The notes below the pieces were generated by a model that was not told the DNA's origin, ran no database searches, and saw only the letters and a program-made list of their open reading frames with translations. Source: Rallus limicola (taxonomy: Eukaryota; Chordata; Aves; Gruiformes; Rallidae). From it: 64,000 nt of DNA. A program made the position numbers and the translations under genes. Each line of letters opens with the position of its first letter. The first letter of the stretch is position 1. This document shows, one piece after another, positions 10,913 to 22,687 of this stretch. Location: NCBI GenBank assembly GCA_022605955.1, contig JAKCOZ010000039.1, forward strand, positions 2,914,001 through 2,978,000, in the 5' to 3' direction.

Positions 10913-12865
10913 ATCTTTCCTTAGCGTGCTGAAAAATGTTGGGGTTTTTAGTGGTCTAGAAACAACTTGAAGACAGATTTACAACCCAGTTGCATCTGTG
11001 TAAGCCATGTATCCCTAAAGACGCGTTTTTGCCCTCTGACTCCTGCAGGAGTCCCACAAATGCAGAGAAGAGAAAAATCCCATCCTAGTCCTGATTCAGT
11101 CTCACAGCAGTTTAACCTTGTATATCGCTTCAGGAGAGTCATTACGACTCCTACATTGGCGCAGCCGAAATCAGAGCAATTAACATGGGTGAACTCCAGT
11201 TTCCAAGTTCTGCCCTGACTGTTTGACCCCCGCGACTTTTACTAGTTTTGGTGCAAACACAAGTCAGGACAGAACTTGGCACCCAACTTGTACTTAGGGC
11301 TCAGTTTTGTTTGGGGTTGAGCGTTCTAACCCTGAGAAGGCAAAGATTTTGAAAGTATGACTAATCCTGTTGCATTTGATGTGGCTTTTCACATCCTTAG
11401 CTAAGCCCGCTCTTGCATTGCTGGATTAGCGTTGGGGAGCTCAGGCTGTGGCAGAAATGAGTTGCAGAACACCTAAACTGTTCAACTTAAGGGTTTTTTT
11501 TCTTAGCTGATTAAAAGAGCTATTCCAGGAAGAAAGGAGAGCATCTGGCCTTACAGTTCTACAAGGTTAATTACAAGTAATTTTTTATTATTGTTGCACA
11601 GTTAATTGCAAATATAGACTGCCAAAATACAGTGTGCCTTTACAGTATTACATTGTGCCAGAACCTGCAAAGACATTTTTTAGACAAAAAGTATGTATTT
11701 TTATATTCTGTAATATCTAAAGTTATATTTCAGGTGTAATGTTTTGTGTTAAAAAAATTAATGTAAATTATATTGTCCTATAGTATTTGATACAAAATAT
11801 TTAAAATCTCTTGCTGTTTGTATATTTAATGTTTTAAACTGTTTTTAATGTACAGACATGTTAAACTGGTGCACTTTTTAATCCCAATGGGAAAAATTAC
11901 AGCTAAAAGAGGTTGTTTGCAATTAGCAAATGTAATATATATATCTTTGTTCTTTTTAACTTAATAGATTTCTGTTAAACTTGTCAGTGTTACTGGGAGG
12001 AGGGGAATCACACCGATGTCAGGAATCATTACACCAGAATGCTGGTCACTGGGTGCCTTTCAAACCTGGAGGGGAATTGAAATGACAAAGCTGGCATTAC
12101 CTAAACCAAAAACAAATTAGGAAAAAGAAAAAAAAAAGCTACATTATAAGCTGCAGAAATGCATTAGGGGTATTTATAGTTACTGAACAGGCATATTTTC
12201 CTACAACAAACCCTGCAAGTTGTAAATTCTGCAATTGAGTAAGGAGTTTTTTAGCTTAGTTTCTTGAAAAAGTGATGCTTATGTCATTGCATTGCGTGTC
12301 CTTGCCTCCCCCTTCTAGCTTGTCACCCTCTCCACGCTTCTGCCGGACTCGGCAGACGAAGGGCAGTGGTGAGAGAGGTTCTGACAGGCTTTATGAGAAC
12401 CCACAGCTGAGAACTGCTCTGCTGTTCTACATTCCTTGTCAGTGGCTGGCCACTGCTCATGTTAGCCAAGAAATCACACGGGGAGACTCCGAGCTCACTG
12501 CAACGTGTGTTGTCGCTTGTATAGTTGCTTGGCCAAACGAGGTGGGTGGATGGAGTCGGAGGGTGGGTATGGTGGGTCATAGGAGAGAGCTGCGAATGCT
12601 GTGGGTGATGTTTAGAGCACATCTGGGCAGGGAACAGCAACTTGTTAGGGAAGGGGTGAGGGAGGTTTTTGGAGTGTTTGCCCAGGTGCTGTAAGGATGG
12701 TGAGGTAGGGAGAATGTGGTAGGGATCACAGAAGGCCAAAGGCACAAATCTGTAGGGATTGAGGCTCCATAAAAATCCTCAGGCTGTTTTTTTAATAAGG
12801 AACTGAGTTGAATTCAAGCAAATATTTTATACTGTATAATAAACATTTCTTTGTAATGTTAATAT
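10913..12865 (+). other. TNFSF11: TNFSF11 3' untranslated region
   Basis: This region follows the stop codon and ends about 20 bp after the AATAAA at 12838-12843, giving ~1.95 kb of UTR. The part at roughly 11680-11960 is very AT-rich and, as I recall it, resembles the conserved part of the mammalian RANKL 3' UTR. It includes an AUUUA pentamer at 11824-11828, and another lies at 12172-12176; such elements commonly destabilise cytokine mRNAs. A GC-richer segment at 12300-12740 gives chance open frames of 140 codons on both strands. Neither resembles a protein and both lie inside the UTR. The exact cleavage site is inferred. Confidence 0.75.
12838..12843 (+). terminator. TNFSF11: Polyadenylation signal AATAAA for TNFSF11
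   Basis: A canonical AATAAA is followed within 30 bp by a T/GT-rich stretch (TTCTTTGTAATG, ATATTGTTTTC), the expected downstream element. It is the first canonical hexamer I found after the stop codon, and the distance matches known RANKL 3' UTR lengths of 1-2 kb. Cleavage should fall near 12858-12868. Confidence 0.7.
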
Positions 12866-15800
12866 TGTTTTCTTACAAAATATATTTCTAAGAAAAATTC
12901 CTGACTTTGTGATTTCTTTCTTTTCCTGTGTCCCTGTATTTCTTGTGCTGCTCCGATCATTTCACTGAGATTTCAGAACATGCAGGCTGGGTCCACTGTA
13001 ACTTAAACTGAGGCACAGATCAACTGTTCTGAGACAACTGCAATACATTTTAGAGTTTTGATTGGGCCCCAAACATGCATCCACCATGTTCAAGTAGGGT
13101 TACATCATCAGGAGGTAGAAATTTAGCCAGAAATGAGGAATTCCAACTTAAGTTTTACACCAAAGAGTTGTCTGTTCAGAATCAGAAATGACTGAAGAAT
13201 CTGGGTTATTTGTCTCAGTTTCAAGTGCTATGGGTCACATTCAAGGAACTGTATTTTTTTTTCATTGTAGAGATGTCTGGCACCAGGCTGGGAGAAAAAT
13301 GTTCTGGGGTTAAGTCACCCTCTGGGGAGGTAAGATGAGTGGTCAAATGATTTCAAAGTCAAGGTAGACTCAGCATGTAGTAGTTGATGTTGGCAAATGC
13401 TCTGGCATCATATGACAGAAGGGAACCACCAGTCGTCTGACTGACTGTGGGCTGTGAGATAAGGTCACAGCACCTGTAGCCTGTGTTTGAGTCCCTGGGA
13501 AGACACTGGGGTAAGAAGAAGGCTTCTAAGGCCCAGCCTAGAGTGTTCCCCTTAGAAGGGTGCTGTAGCCATCTGAATTGCACAAGGTGCAACAGGCTTT
13601 AAATTTCTTCAGTGATAACTTAGGGGCTTAATTGTTTTTTGGGTTGTTTTGGGTTGGTTTTGGCTTTTTTTCCCTTAGCATCCTCTGGATGTGAATTGTT
13701 TAGTTATGTGATGAATTAGGCAGGAGGGATGTACTAAAATAGTACTTATGGGGCTAGGTAGGCTACTTTGGGGGTTTAAATGAGCCATGCTCTGGCTGTC
13801 CTCTCTACCAAATTGAAAACATATCGGAGGTCCTCTTCTGCATGTCTTTCCCTGGTCCTCATTCCTTCCTACCCTTGGATGTGTTTACAAGGGATCAGGA
13901 AACCCAATGTAATGCTGTTGGTGCCGTTGGATTTCGCTCTATATCAGAGCAGCCACAGATTGAAGAGCTTCAGTAGGGTCATTTGAGGCAGCCTGGGTAT
14001 GTATGCCAAGTAAAACCACCTGCTCTAGCACTGACCTTCCTAAAGCCAAGTCTTCCCTCCAGAAGCATCTGTTTTGTTCTGCCTCATTTATTCAATTGCT
14101 TCATCGGGACACAATTAATGAAAAGAGCAGACTAATCAGTTAATGAAGGGAGTTACCTTGGGGAGAAGGGAACACTTTCTTGGCTAGGAAAGGTACACGT
14201 GACTCTTACTTTATAATCTTCAAAAGGTAATTTTGGCCTGTGGATAGAGGATGATTATTTGTTGAAATTTGAAGTTAAAAAAAAAAATCTTCCTTGGGAA
14301 CAGTTTATTTGGGATTCGGTGTATTTAGGTGCATGTAAACATCCCTATGTTCTTACTGTGTTCCTGCTAAAAAAGTAAAATTTCATGCATGGGGTTACAA
14401 CTGCGTATTTTGGCACCTGGGTATTCCTCCCCCCGCCGTCCCGAGCTCTTTCCAGCCAGTGAGTGTTTCTTTTTCTGTCTATCCCACTTCCTCTTCTCTG
14501 GCTCCTTCCAGCTGCCAGTGTCTCCTGCTCGCCCCACTCTCACTGACTTAGAGCTCTCTTTCCTCGGTGGTAGGAACCGCCTTGAGTCAGATCTAGGTCT
14601 ACTTCCCCTTATTCATCCCAAATTCAGGTGGCTTTGCTTCTGTCTCTTGACAGAAAAGAGCAAGAATTATGTTTGTCAGAAAAAGATTTTTGAAGTGCTG
14701 AGCTGGATAGGAAGGAAGAAAATTACTTGGGGAGTAAAGAACCAGGAAATGGGACAGGCGGGATTGGTCCATACTGTTTGATGTACCAGCTTTGGAGGGC
14801 TCCAGACAATTCTCTCATGCTTATGCTTTTGCTGGTACAAAATTTGTCTCCAGCAGAACTTCACAAATGTGACTGTATGCAGCATTTTGCTGCAGTGATT
14901 TGAGAAAACTTTTATCTAAAGCAGAACTTGTTCTTACTTCGTACCTGCGGGCAAGTTGTTGCTCTTTTCCCCCTCTCCACTCTGGTTTCTCATCCAGTGT
15001 TTCCTGGTTGTTGGTAGCTGGGATCACAACCTGGTGATTTCACCAACTGAAGTGGGGTTTATTCTAATATTTTAACTCACTGGTGTCTGACCCTGGAGGT
15101 CCCACGCTTTTGCTGAATGTCACAATTCATGACTAGCTCCAATGCAAAGCTTGGTCATGAAAAGCTGAGAGACCTCTGTCAGCTTGAGGTCAAATCAGGT
15201 TTTACAAATTTCTAAGCAACTTCAAATGTTTCATTTCTCTGCTGGTTTTTTCTTTTCCTTTTTTTTTTTTTTTTAGACTGCAGTCTGAATGTGCTGGGGT
15301 TCCAGCGCTGTTTCTGAGGAAGCACTCGTGCTGGGGTGAAGGTGAGGGGCTGGATATCTTTGATTTATTGCTATCTGTTCACACTCCATTTTCTGAAGTT
15401 TAGGGAGGGCATGTTTTCCTGCCATTCAGTGGTTGAGCTGTGTGCTCTCTGCTGCCTGCCCTCTTGCCTGAGACACATTGCTTTTCCCCAGACCACACAC
15501 CACCAAACCCCGATTTATGTTTGGCTCTGACAGAAGACAAGCAGGAGCTCCAATTGCTTTCAGCTCCTTTCATGCTGCAAGTCACAAAATAATAGATTCA
15601 TTTTTCCAACCTTCTGGTTCTTGATTCATTCACCCTGTGAGAGATCCCTGGTTGTTCTTTTAGCAGAAGATGCCAGAATCCTTCAACTGCCAAGCTCACA
15701 TTTTAGGTGCTGTCATGTCTTCATAACAATGATGTAGCTGCTGCCTCATCCTGCAGATCCCAAACTCCCTCAGTTCCTACCCCTGTACTAGCAGGCGTGA

Positions 15801-16599
15801 GTAAAACTTCCTGGTCGGTGTTTTGGGGGACCTCAACTCCGTAAGAGAAGGATTCACAAAGAGCATCTCCTCTCCCTCTCCCCTTCCCAGCTTGTCATGG
15901 ATATTGCAGCACTGAAATACGACCACATGGAAAGGTAACTGGGAAGTTCAGATGGTTCTCTTGTACATGATGTTTTTACTTTGCGTCCCACCAGTTTGAA
16001 GGGTTTTAACCTCCTCTTCACTATTAATTAGACTGAGGGAAATGCTTGGAATGACTTTTTCCTTGCTGTGTCACCAAAACACCCACCCATTGCCAGAATC
16101 ACAGCTTTCCATGGATACATAGAACATCAGCTCGCTGCAGATGTTGGCTATGAATGCATAGAGCAGAATATGTATGTGCTCCTGAGTGTATGTATTGCTC
16201 CTCAAGCAGGTCAAAACAGAGCCAGCAAGAGTGAAAATAAACCCATGTGAGCAGTAACGGTCCCGAACTGAGCTTCTGCTTTTTTCTTCTTTGATCTATC
16301 ACTGTTGGTAGAGAGTAATACATTAGAGAATAATCTGGCAGCACAAAACATGTTGTTTGTTTATATTTCCTGAAAGCAGCTATTTTGCTATCGATTTTCA
16401 CCTGTGAATGTACATTTGAATTACTGCTTATGTGAATCTGCATTTTCTCCCAAATCTAAAAGTCCTATTATACCACTGCGAATAAGCAGAGATAATGTTA
16501 TTTAAACCTAATTTACCATATTATAAGTATAAAAGTGATATTATAAATTAATATATAGGGCATTAGACTGCGGTCCAGTATTCTGCTCCAGTATTTTGC
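12866..16599. other. Intergenic, TNFSF11 downstream flank
   Basis: No gene is supported. The longest open frame is 14389-14781 (+). It starts in a C-rich stretch, has no recognisable motif and is not flanked by plausible splice sites. A pure T run at 15259-15274 ends in AG and is followed 65 nt later by a good donor (see findings). The rest is unique AT-rich sequence with short homopolymers. Confidence 0.6.
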
Positions 16600-16761
16600 C
16601 CCATCCCTGGAGGTGTTCAAGGCCAGGCTGGGTGGGACCCTGGGCAACCTTTTCTAGATCCAGGCCTGGAGGTTTGTGGTCCTGCCTGTGGCAGGGGGGT
16701 TGGAACTCTATGATCCTTGGGGTCCCTTCCAACCCAGACCATTCTATGATCCTATAATTCC
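16600..16761 (+). mobile_element. CR1 LINE 3' end fragment
   Basis: The fragment starts in the coding end (CCCTGGAGGTGTTCAAGGCC), reads through the stop and the 'tggaggtttgtggtcctgcc' linker, and ends in GACCATTCTATGATCCTAT, the CR1 3' hallmark. It is severely 5'-truncated (~160 bp). Its sequence is close to the 3' end of the copy at 19072-20038, so it probably belongs to the same subfamily. Confidence 0.88.
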
Positions 16762-19071
16762 TCAGCCTGTGGATTAGTAGCACTTCATTTCTGCTTTGTT
16801 GCCTGGTCTGGCTATTTTTTGATTATTATTTTTTTCAATTTAGCTGAAAATTATATTTTAAAACTTTTTTTTTTTCCTTTCAAAAATATGAGCCAAAATA
16901 AATGCTCCCGTGATTTATTTGAAACAATCCAATAAAATTTCCCCAGGTTTGCTCATGTTCTCCAGTATATGCCATCTGTACACTTGCAGAATTTTGCTGA
17001 TGTGTGAGATTGTGAAACAAAGCAGCTCACATAAAAAAGATAATTGAGAACTCTGTTGGCCCAGCTGCACTGGGAGACTTGCTGAATGTGAAAAACTCCC
17101 CCCAAATACATAAATTGCTTGTTACAATTCATTCAGTTTTATTAATCTTGGTTAATACGGTGCTGCTTAGCTTCTCATGTCTCAGTGGACGTTTTCTTGC
17201 TGACACCAATAAGATTAGTATTAGAAATAGTTTTATATTAGACACTTTCTTTTTAAGCCTTTTTTGGGGGAGGTGGCTATTCTAGTATTTGTTGCTCTGT
17301 GCAGTATCAACTGCTGTAAAGTGCAGCAACAATGCAAGCAATGTTTCTTCTACAAAAGGTCTATTAGTTGTATCCACATTGAATATTGCATATATAGCCT
17401 ACACACAACTGGGAATAATACAGTCCTGGGAATAATATTTGGTTATTGGTGATATAACTTGTCTTTGTCATGTCTTGTGAGAACTGCCAAGAAGGAAGAA
17501 TAGTACTTGTCTTGGCATTTCTGTGCTGAATGACTTTGGCAGTACCAGCACCAAATGCAAATGCTGTCTTTGCTCACCAGAGGTCCAAAAATGTCCCATT
17601 TCTCATCAACATCCCTGAATGGCAGCCAGGAAGAAGCCAGGAACAACAATGAGGACTCATAGTTTCTCCATCCTAACTCTGAGGCCATAATATAGCAAGG
17701 GAGGAGAGATGTGACACACCTGACTTCCCAGGGGCTTTCATGTTGCCTTATCAAATGTGCTCGTGCAACTTCTGTAAAATATGACTGGGGCAGAAATGGT
17801 GGTAGGGAGGATGTTTTTGGTTTTATTTTTCTTAGGTTTTCCTATGTATTGATGAATCTCATGAAACTGAAAGACAGACAGCAGAGGAGAGGCTCCAGGC
17901 AGCATCCATTGTTCTCCACTTGTGTGCCAAATGCCCAGGAGCACAGATGGCCTTTATGGCCATTATGGGCTTGGAGACAGATTCAATGAAAAGTAATTTA
18001 AGTTCCTACAGAGAAAAAAATAAAAGTATATGAATGTGGGTTTGCTCCCAACACGAGACAGTCTGAATCAACAATGGGAATGGGCGGGTTACCAAAGAGT
18101 CTGCTGGAGCAAGTTCCTGCTGCCAGGGCAGGATCTCCTCTCCCTCTTGGCCATTAGAGGGAGGAAAAAATAACAGACTATAAGAGCCACTAAAATAAGG
18201 ACCAACACCAAGAATGTACCATGGGTTTAATACCAGCTCCTCCTCTCGAAGTAATTATAGCTGATGCTGCCCGATGGTTACCGATGAACTATCTTTCATC
18301 GCGGTCTTTTGTTTGTTGGTAGTTTGGGTTGAACATCAAGACCAGCACACACCATTCGGCTTCTCATGGAAAGTAAAATAGGACTGAAGGTGACAGTGAG
18401 CATTGTGCTGCTCCAGTCATGAAAACAGGCAGCTGAATTTGGGCTAGACCAAAGCCCTTCCTACGTATTTGTTTCACATTGTATAACCTTTACCCATAAG
18501 TTCACCACAACACTAATTTTAAAGTGAGAAAAGGCCAGGCTAAACGAAATACTGGTATTTCTCATATTATCAACTCCTGCGTGCTTGGAAATGTGGTACT
18601 TGCTAAAAATGGATCAGTAAACTCAGAAGTTTTCTTTGAATTTCTTCATGCGACCTAGATTTAGGTGATGAAAATAACCCTTGCAACACCATGTTCACCC
18701 AACCCATTCCTATTTACGTGCAAAGGAGGTGAGATACCACCATCACCATGACTTCTCTGTGCTCATCTTTGTGGGGCAATTATTTTTTGTTAAGAGGAAG
18801 ATTAACTCAGTATATGCCTCTGAAGACTCAAGTTCTGCATTGCTCCTGTATTTCAGTGCTGCATGTTTTGGTATTTCTTCAGCTATGGAAGGGAGCCATT
18901 TGTTAGATGCCTGGCTTGCTGCTCCGAAGACACTGATGTGATGGATGTGATCACATATAGCTTCCACATAAAAGAACCCCCATTTTAATTACAGCAATGC
19001 TCCCTTTGTTATTCAATATGAACTTTTCTCTTCAATATTATTCCTTCTCTTGTTCATCCCTTTGGCTGTCT
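16762..19071. other. Intergenic, unique sequence
   Basis: No exon or repeat is recognised. Open frames at 17711-17989 (+), 17443-17754 (-) and 18681-18941 (+) are short and featureless. The stretch 18040-18380 is less repetitive, with several CpGs and a CTCF-like motif (listed separately). That makes it a candidate conserved non-coding element, but composition alone cannot show this. Confidence 0.55.
18151..18163 (+). promoter_or_regulatory. CTCF-like motif (weak candidate)
   Basis: CCATTAGAGGGAG resembles the CTCF core CCASYAGRKGGCR, with mismatches at positions 4 and 12. Such motifs occur by chance at this length. It is recorded because it sits in a unique, CpG-containing stretch. Confidence 0.25.
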
Positions 19072-19940
19072 TGGTACTGGTGCTCTTTGACATCTTGATC
19101 AATAACATTTATGATGGAATTGAGTGCACCCTCAGCAAGTTTGCTGATGACACCAAGCTGAGTGGTGTGGTTGACACAACAGAAGGAAAGGAAGCCATCC
19201 AGAGGGATCTTGACAGGATGGAAAGGTGGACACGGGTGAACCTAATGAGGTTCAACACAGTAAAGTGTAAGGTCTTGCACTTGGGCAGGAGGAATCCCAG
19301 ACATAGATACAGACTGGGAGAAGAGCTCCTTGAGAGCAGCCCTGCTGAGAAGGACCTGGGGGTTCTGGTGGATGAGAAACTTCACATGAGCCAGCAGTGT
19401 GCTCTTGCAGCTCAGAAGGCCAATGGTATCCTGGGCTCCATCAGGAGAGGGGTGGCCAGCAGGGACAGGGAGGTGATTGTCCCACTCTGCTCTGCCCTTG
19501 TGAGGCCCCATCTGGAGTCCTGTGTCCAGATCTGGGGCCCCCAGTACAGGAAAGATGTAAAACTGTTGGAGAGGGTTCAGAGGAGGGCCACAAAGATGAT
19601 TAGAGGGCTGGAGCACCTCCCCTACGAGGAGAGGCTGAGGGAGCTGGGCTTGTTCAGCCTGGAGAAGAGAAGGCTGCGGGGGGACCTCATTGCAGCCTTC
19701 CAGTACCTGAAGGGAGCAGAGAAACAGGAGGGGAATCAGCTTTTTAAAAGGGTAGACAATGGCAGGACAAGGGGGAATGGACTAAAGCTAGAGGGAAGGT
19801 TTAGATTAGATCTTAGGGGAAAGTTTTTTACAGAGAGAGTGGTGAGGTGCCGGAACAGGCTGCCCAGAGAGGTGGTGGATGCCCTGTCCCTGAAGGTGTT
19901 CAAGGCCAGGTTGGATGGGGTCCTGGGCAACCTTGTGTAG
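19072..19940 (+). pseudogene. CR1 ORF2 reverse transcriptase, C-terminal fragment
   Basis: An open frame of about 290 codons ends at a TAG (19938-19940). The catalytic FADD box (K-F-A-D-D-T-K-L) lies at 19136-19159. It is followed by the thumb and C-terminal region with [32 protein letters not shown] and N-R-L-P-R-E-V-V. These are standard for the chicken-repeat-1 class of non-LTR retrotransposon. The endonuclease and the N-terminal two thirds of the RT are missing and no start codon is genuine, so it cannot make an active enzyme. The open frame suggests fairly recent insertion. Confidence 0.93.
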
Positions 19941-20038
19941 ATCCAGGCGTGGAGGTTGGTGTCCTTGCCTGTAGCAGGGGTTTGGAACTTTGTGATCCTT
20001 GAGGTCTCTTCCAACTCAGACCATTCTATGACTCTATG
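19072..20038 (+). mobile_element. CR1 LINE, 5'-truncated, 3' 967 bp
   Basis: The element starts abruptly inside the reverse-transcriptase palm (the [11 protein letters not shown] stretch just before the FADD motif). It runs to the CR1 3' end, GACCATTCTATGACTCTATG at 20019-20038. The 3' UTR of ~98 bp after the TAG shows the standard CR1 layout. This is a typical CR1 insertion made by target-primed reverse transcription that stopped early. It is the youngest-looking CR1 in the window because its frame is open throughout. Confidence 0.95.
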
Positions 20039-22620
20039 TGACAAGGAACAGTCGTTTCAGGTATTTCCACTGTTTAAGGAAGAACCTTATTTAATGCAGT
20101 GAAAAGTTTGGAAAAAGTAGTAGGAGACCATGTAGATATCTGTGCAAATGGTAGTTAGGACATACTCATTAAAGTTTTGATGCCTTTCAAGTGGAGCTAG
20201 ATATGCTCCACTAGAATCAAAACTGTTAAGAGAAGAACTGCTTCCAGAAAACCCACCAGACCATTTCTGTGTAGAAAGACTCATCATCATCTGTCTTTGA
20301 TTTTAAGGATGCAGATTTTCCTGATTTTGCCCATGGTCAGAACTGCCCCCATCTGAGCAACTCCTGCCTCCTCTAGGTAGAAGTGTTGAGAGAAAGCACG
20401 TTGGTGCTCTTTGCCCCAGAAGAAATAAGCCCACTGTTGTACTCAGAGATCATCAAAGCCATGAGTAAGTCCAGGCTTTTTATAAAACATTGCATTTGCT
20501 CAGTGTTTAGAGGTGCCTGAACATTCAGCCATGTGAGAACTATTTCCCTCTGTAATTGCATGCTGTTTGTGTGAGAAGGAAAATACTGGCAGCTGTGCTC
20601 TCCCTGTGTCCTTCTGTGTTTCTCCCAGGTTGTTCCCTTCTCAGCAGTGCCAGCCATTCATTTTGCCTGAGTTCCTCAACCACTGGGCAACTCAGCCATG
20701 ACTTCAGTGGTGAAGTGGTCCTAAACTATGGCCCTGACATGTCCATAGTTTGCAGGGGTTTATAGAAGAGGCCCCAGGCCTTTTTTTTTTTTTTTTGTGT
20801 ATTATGACTGGGCAGCAAAGTATTTCTGAGTACCTGAATCTAGGAGCTCAAGTACCTCTAAAATATTTTGTCCTGAGCTTTCTAAATTAGGCAATACTAT
20901 TAACTTTTCATGAGCCAGATAAAAAGGAGCAATGATTGAAAGCGACAGTCCAGCTTACTTTTCATGAAGAGAACATTTCCAAATTCTACAATGCTGAGCT
21001 GAGCACAATGGGTGCAGGCTACCTGTAAAACTAGGTCACATCTTCAAGCTGTAACTTAAACTAGGTCATACTTTCTGACTAGTGAAGAGGGGGAGTTTGA
21101 CTTTCAAAAGCTTGTAAATTATCATTTCCTGGAAAAGACCCAGCATCATTAAGTGCTATCCAAAAAATCAACCAAGCCAGCTTGACACATAAGAGGAAGT
21201 TCATAAAACATCAGTTTATCTTCCTCCATTTCATGAAAATGGAAATGTATTTCCCTTTCAAAATATTTGGTGGTGCAAGCGTTGATGCTGTTTGTGGTTT
21301 AAGCTGCTACTGAGTCATTTAGGGTTTTGTGAGCAGAAACAGACTTTTCTGGGTCCATTCCTATAAATTGCATAAGTAAGGGGGAGGCTTGCTCTGCTAA
21401 GCTTGAATGTCATTTGGGTCTGCAGGGGTCAGAGAGGAAATTTAGAACTTCAATTTATCAACAAATCATTATAAAGTTAATAATCTTCACCACACCAGGC
21501 AAAGTAGGTAGCCCTTGGAAACTGTACATTAAAAACTAGAATGCTCAATAGGTTTCTTTAGGCTCAGTAATGGGAAAAGCAGCCTCAGATGCCCACCACG
21601 TCCGTGGAATCAATTGACCAAAACTAACTCTTCTGACAATTTGACATCTCTGTGCTGATTCCCACAAGCATTGATTTCTGTCTGAGGAAGGGTTGATATC
21701 TGCAGGTTCTTCTTAACATTCCTATTGTGTCCTAACTCAGTGTCATAGCAAACAGTAACTGGGACATTGCTTAGGATCATAAGAAATATGCCTGGACAAA
21801 AGTATCTGAATACAGAATAACAACAGCAATGAATAATCTGGCTGAGATTTTTGAAGCTGAACTCAAAGGTTTAGCTACTAATTTTGCTGAGAGCTGAGCA
21901 CTGAAATTCCTTCACTGGCTCAAAAAAAAAAATCCAGGCTAATCTTTTCTTCTCCAAACCTTCCTGTCTGCTGTGTGGAAAGAGAAATGTCCAGACTAAT
22001 GTCCGTAAGGGAAGATGAGCAATGCTGGGATGGCTGTCAGGGAACATAAACCAGAGACACATTTTCCTGAAATAGTACCTTCCCTCCTGCCCCAGGCGGG
22101 TGTTGGGGGGACCCCTCTTGAGTTGAAATCCTTTCTGACTTGCATGGAAACACACATTTTGCTTCTACTCAAGGTCCTGGGGAAACCCTGTGGCCAGCAG
22201 ACTTGAGAAAACCACGCCGGGGACTTTTGCCACCTTCATTTTCTCTCCCTGCTTGCTCACATCCTGCTCCTTACGGCATCTCTGCCACCCCATCATTTCA
22301 CCTCTGCTCAGCTTGGGTCCTCCTCTCCATATTCCTGTCCCTCTCTCTCAGGCTTTCTTGGCTCTCCTATCCCACAACAACCCCTTCCCCACCCTGCAGA
22401 AGCCCTGTGTCCATTTGCCACTGGCATGGTCTTTGCTGTGATGACTTGTTTTGCATTTGCCATGAGTCCTACTGGCCCCCACCAACACCCATTTTGGGTA
22501 CAGGCATTAAGGACAGAGACTGCTTCCTTATGTCTGTGCAGCCCCCACTCTGGTGGAGTCCTTTTTTAATTCTTAGGCATCGCTCTATTAATTGTGATTA
22601 AAGCTGAAGTAACTTGCCCC

Positions 22621-22662
22621 AGTTTTATCAGCAGATAAAACAGTTTTATCAGTAGATAAAAC
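22621..22662. repeat. 21-bp tandem duplication, each unit a palindrome with paired GATA sites
   Basis: Two head-to-tail 21-bp units (22621-22641 and 22642-22662) differ at one base. Each contains GTTTTATC, a 4-bp spacer (AGCA or AGTA) and GATAAAAC, i.e. perfect 8-bp inverted arms. The pair therefore carries four GATAA/TTATC sites with fixed spacing. Confidence 0.9.
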
Positions 22663-22666
22663 AAAT

Positions 22667-22687
22667 GAGGAGTCTTTTTGACTCCTC
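22667..22687. repeat. Perfect 8-bp inverted repeat with T5 loop
   Basis: GAGGAGTC - TTTTT - GACTCCTC forms a perfect stem, four bases after the tandem palindrome. It resembles a rho-independent terminator in form only; in a vertebrate nuclear genome that reading has no meaning. RNA from either strand would fold here. Confidence 0.85.

Noticed and set aside
12272..12745. Overlapping 140-codon frames on both strands just before the poly(A) signal
   Set aside because: They lie inside the TNFSF11 3' UTR in a GC-richer patch, overlap each other almost fully and show no protein-like motif.
14389..14781. 130-codon + frame
   Set aside because: Its start lies in a C-rich stretch, the composition is Phe/Leu/Ser-rich and noise-like, and there is no splice context or family match.
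19242..19616. Minus-strand 124-codon frame
   Set aside because: It is the antisense shadow of the CR1 reverse transcriptase.
22140..22601. 153-codon + frame with many Pro/Ser/Leu residues
   Set aside because: A C-rich patch opens several overlapping + frames at once, as expected by chance.
22667..22687. Rho-independent terminator
   Set aside because: It has the right shape, but this is vertebrate nuclear DNA where such signals do not act; kept only as an inverted repeat.
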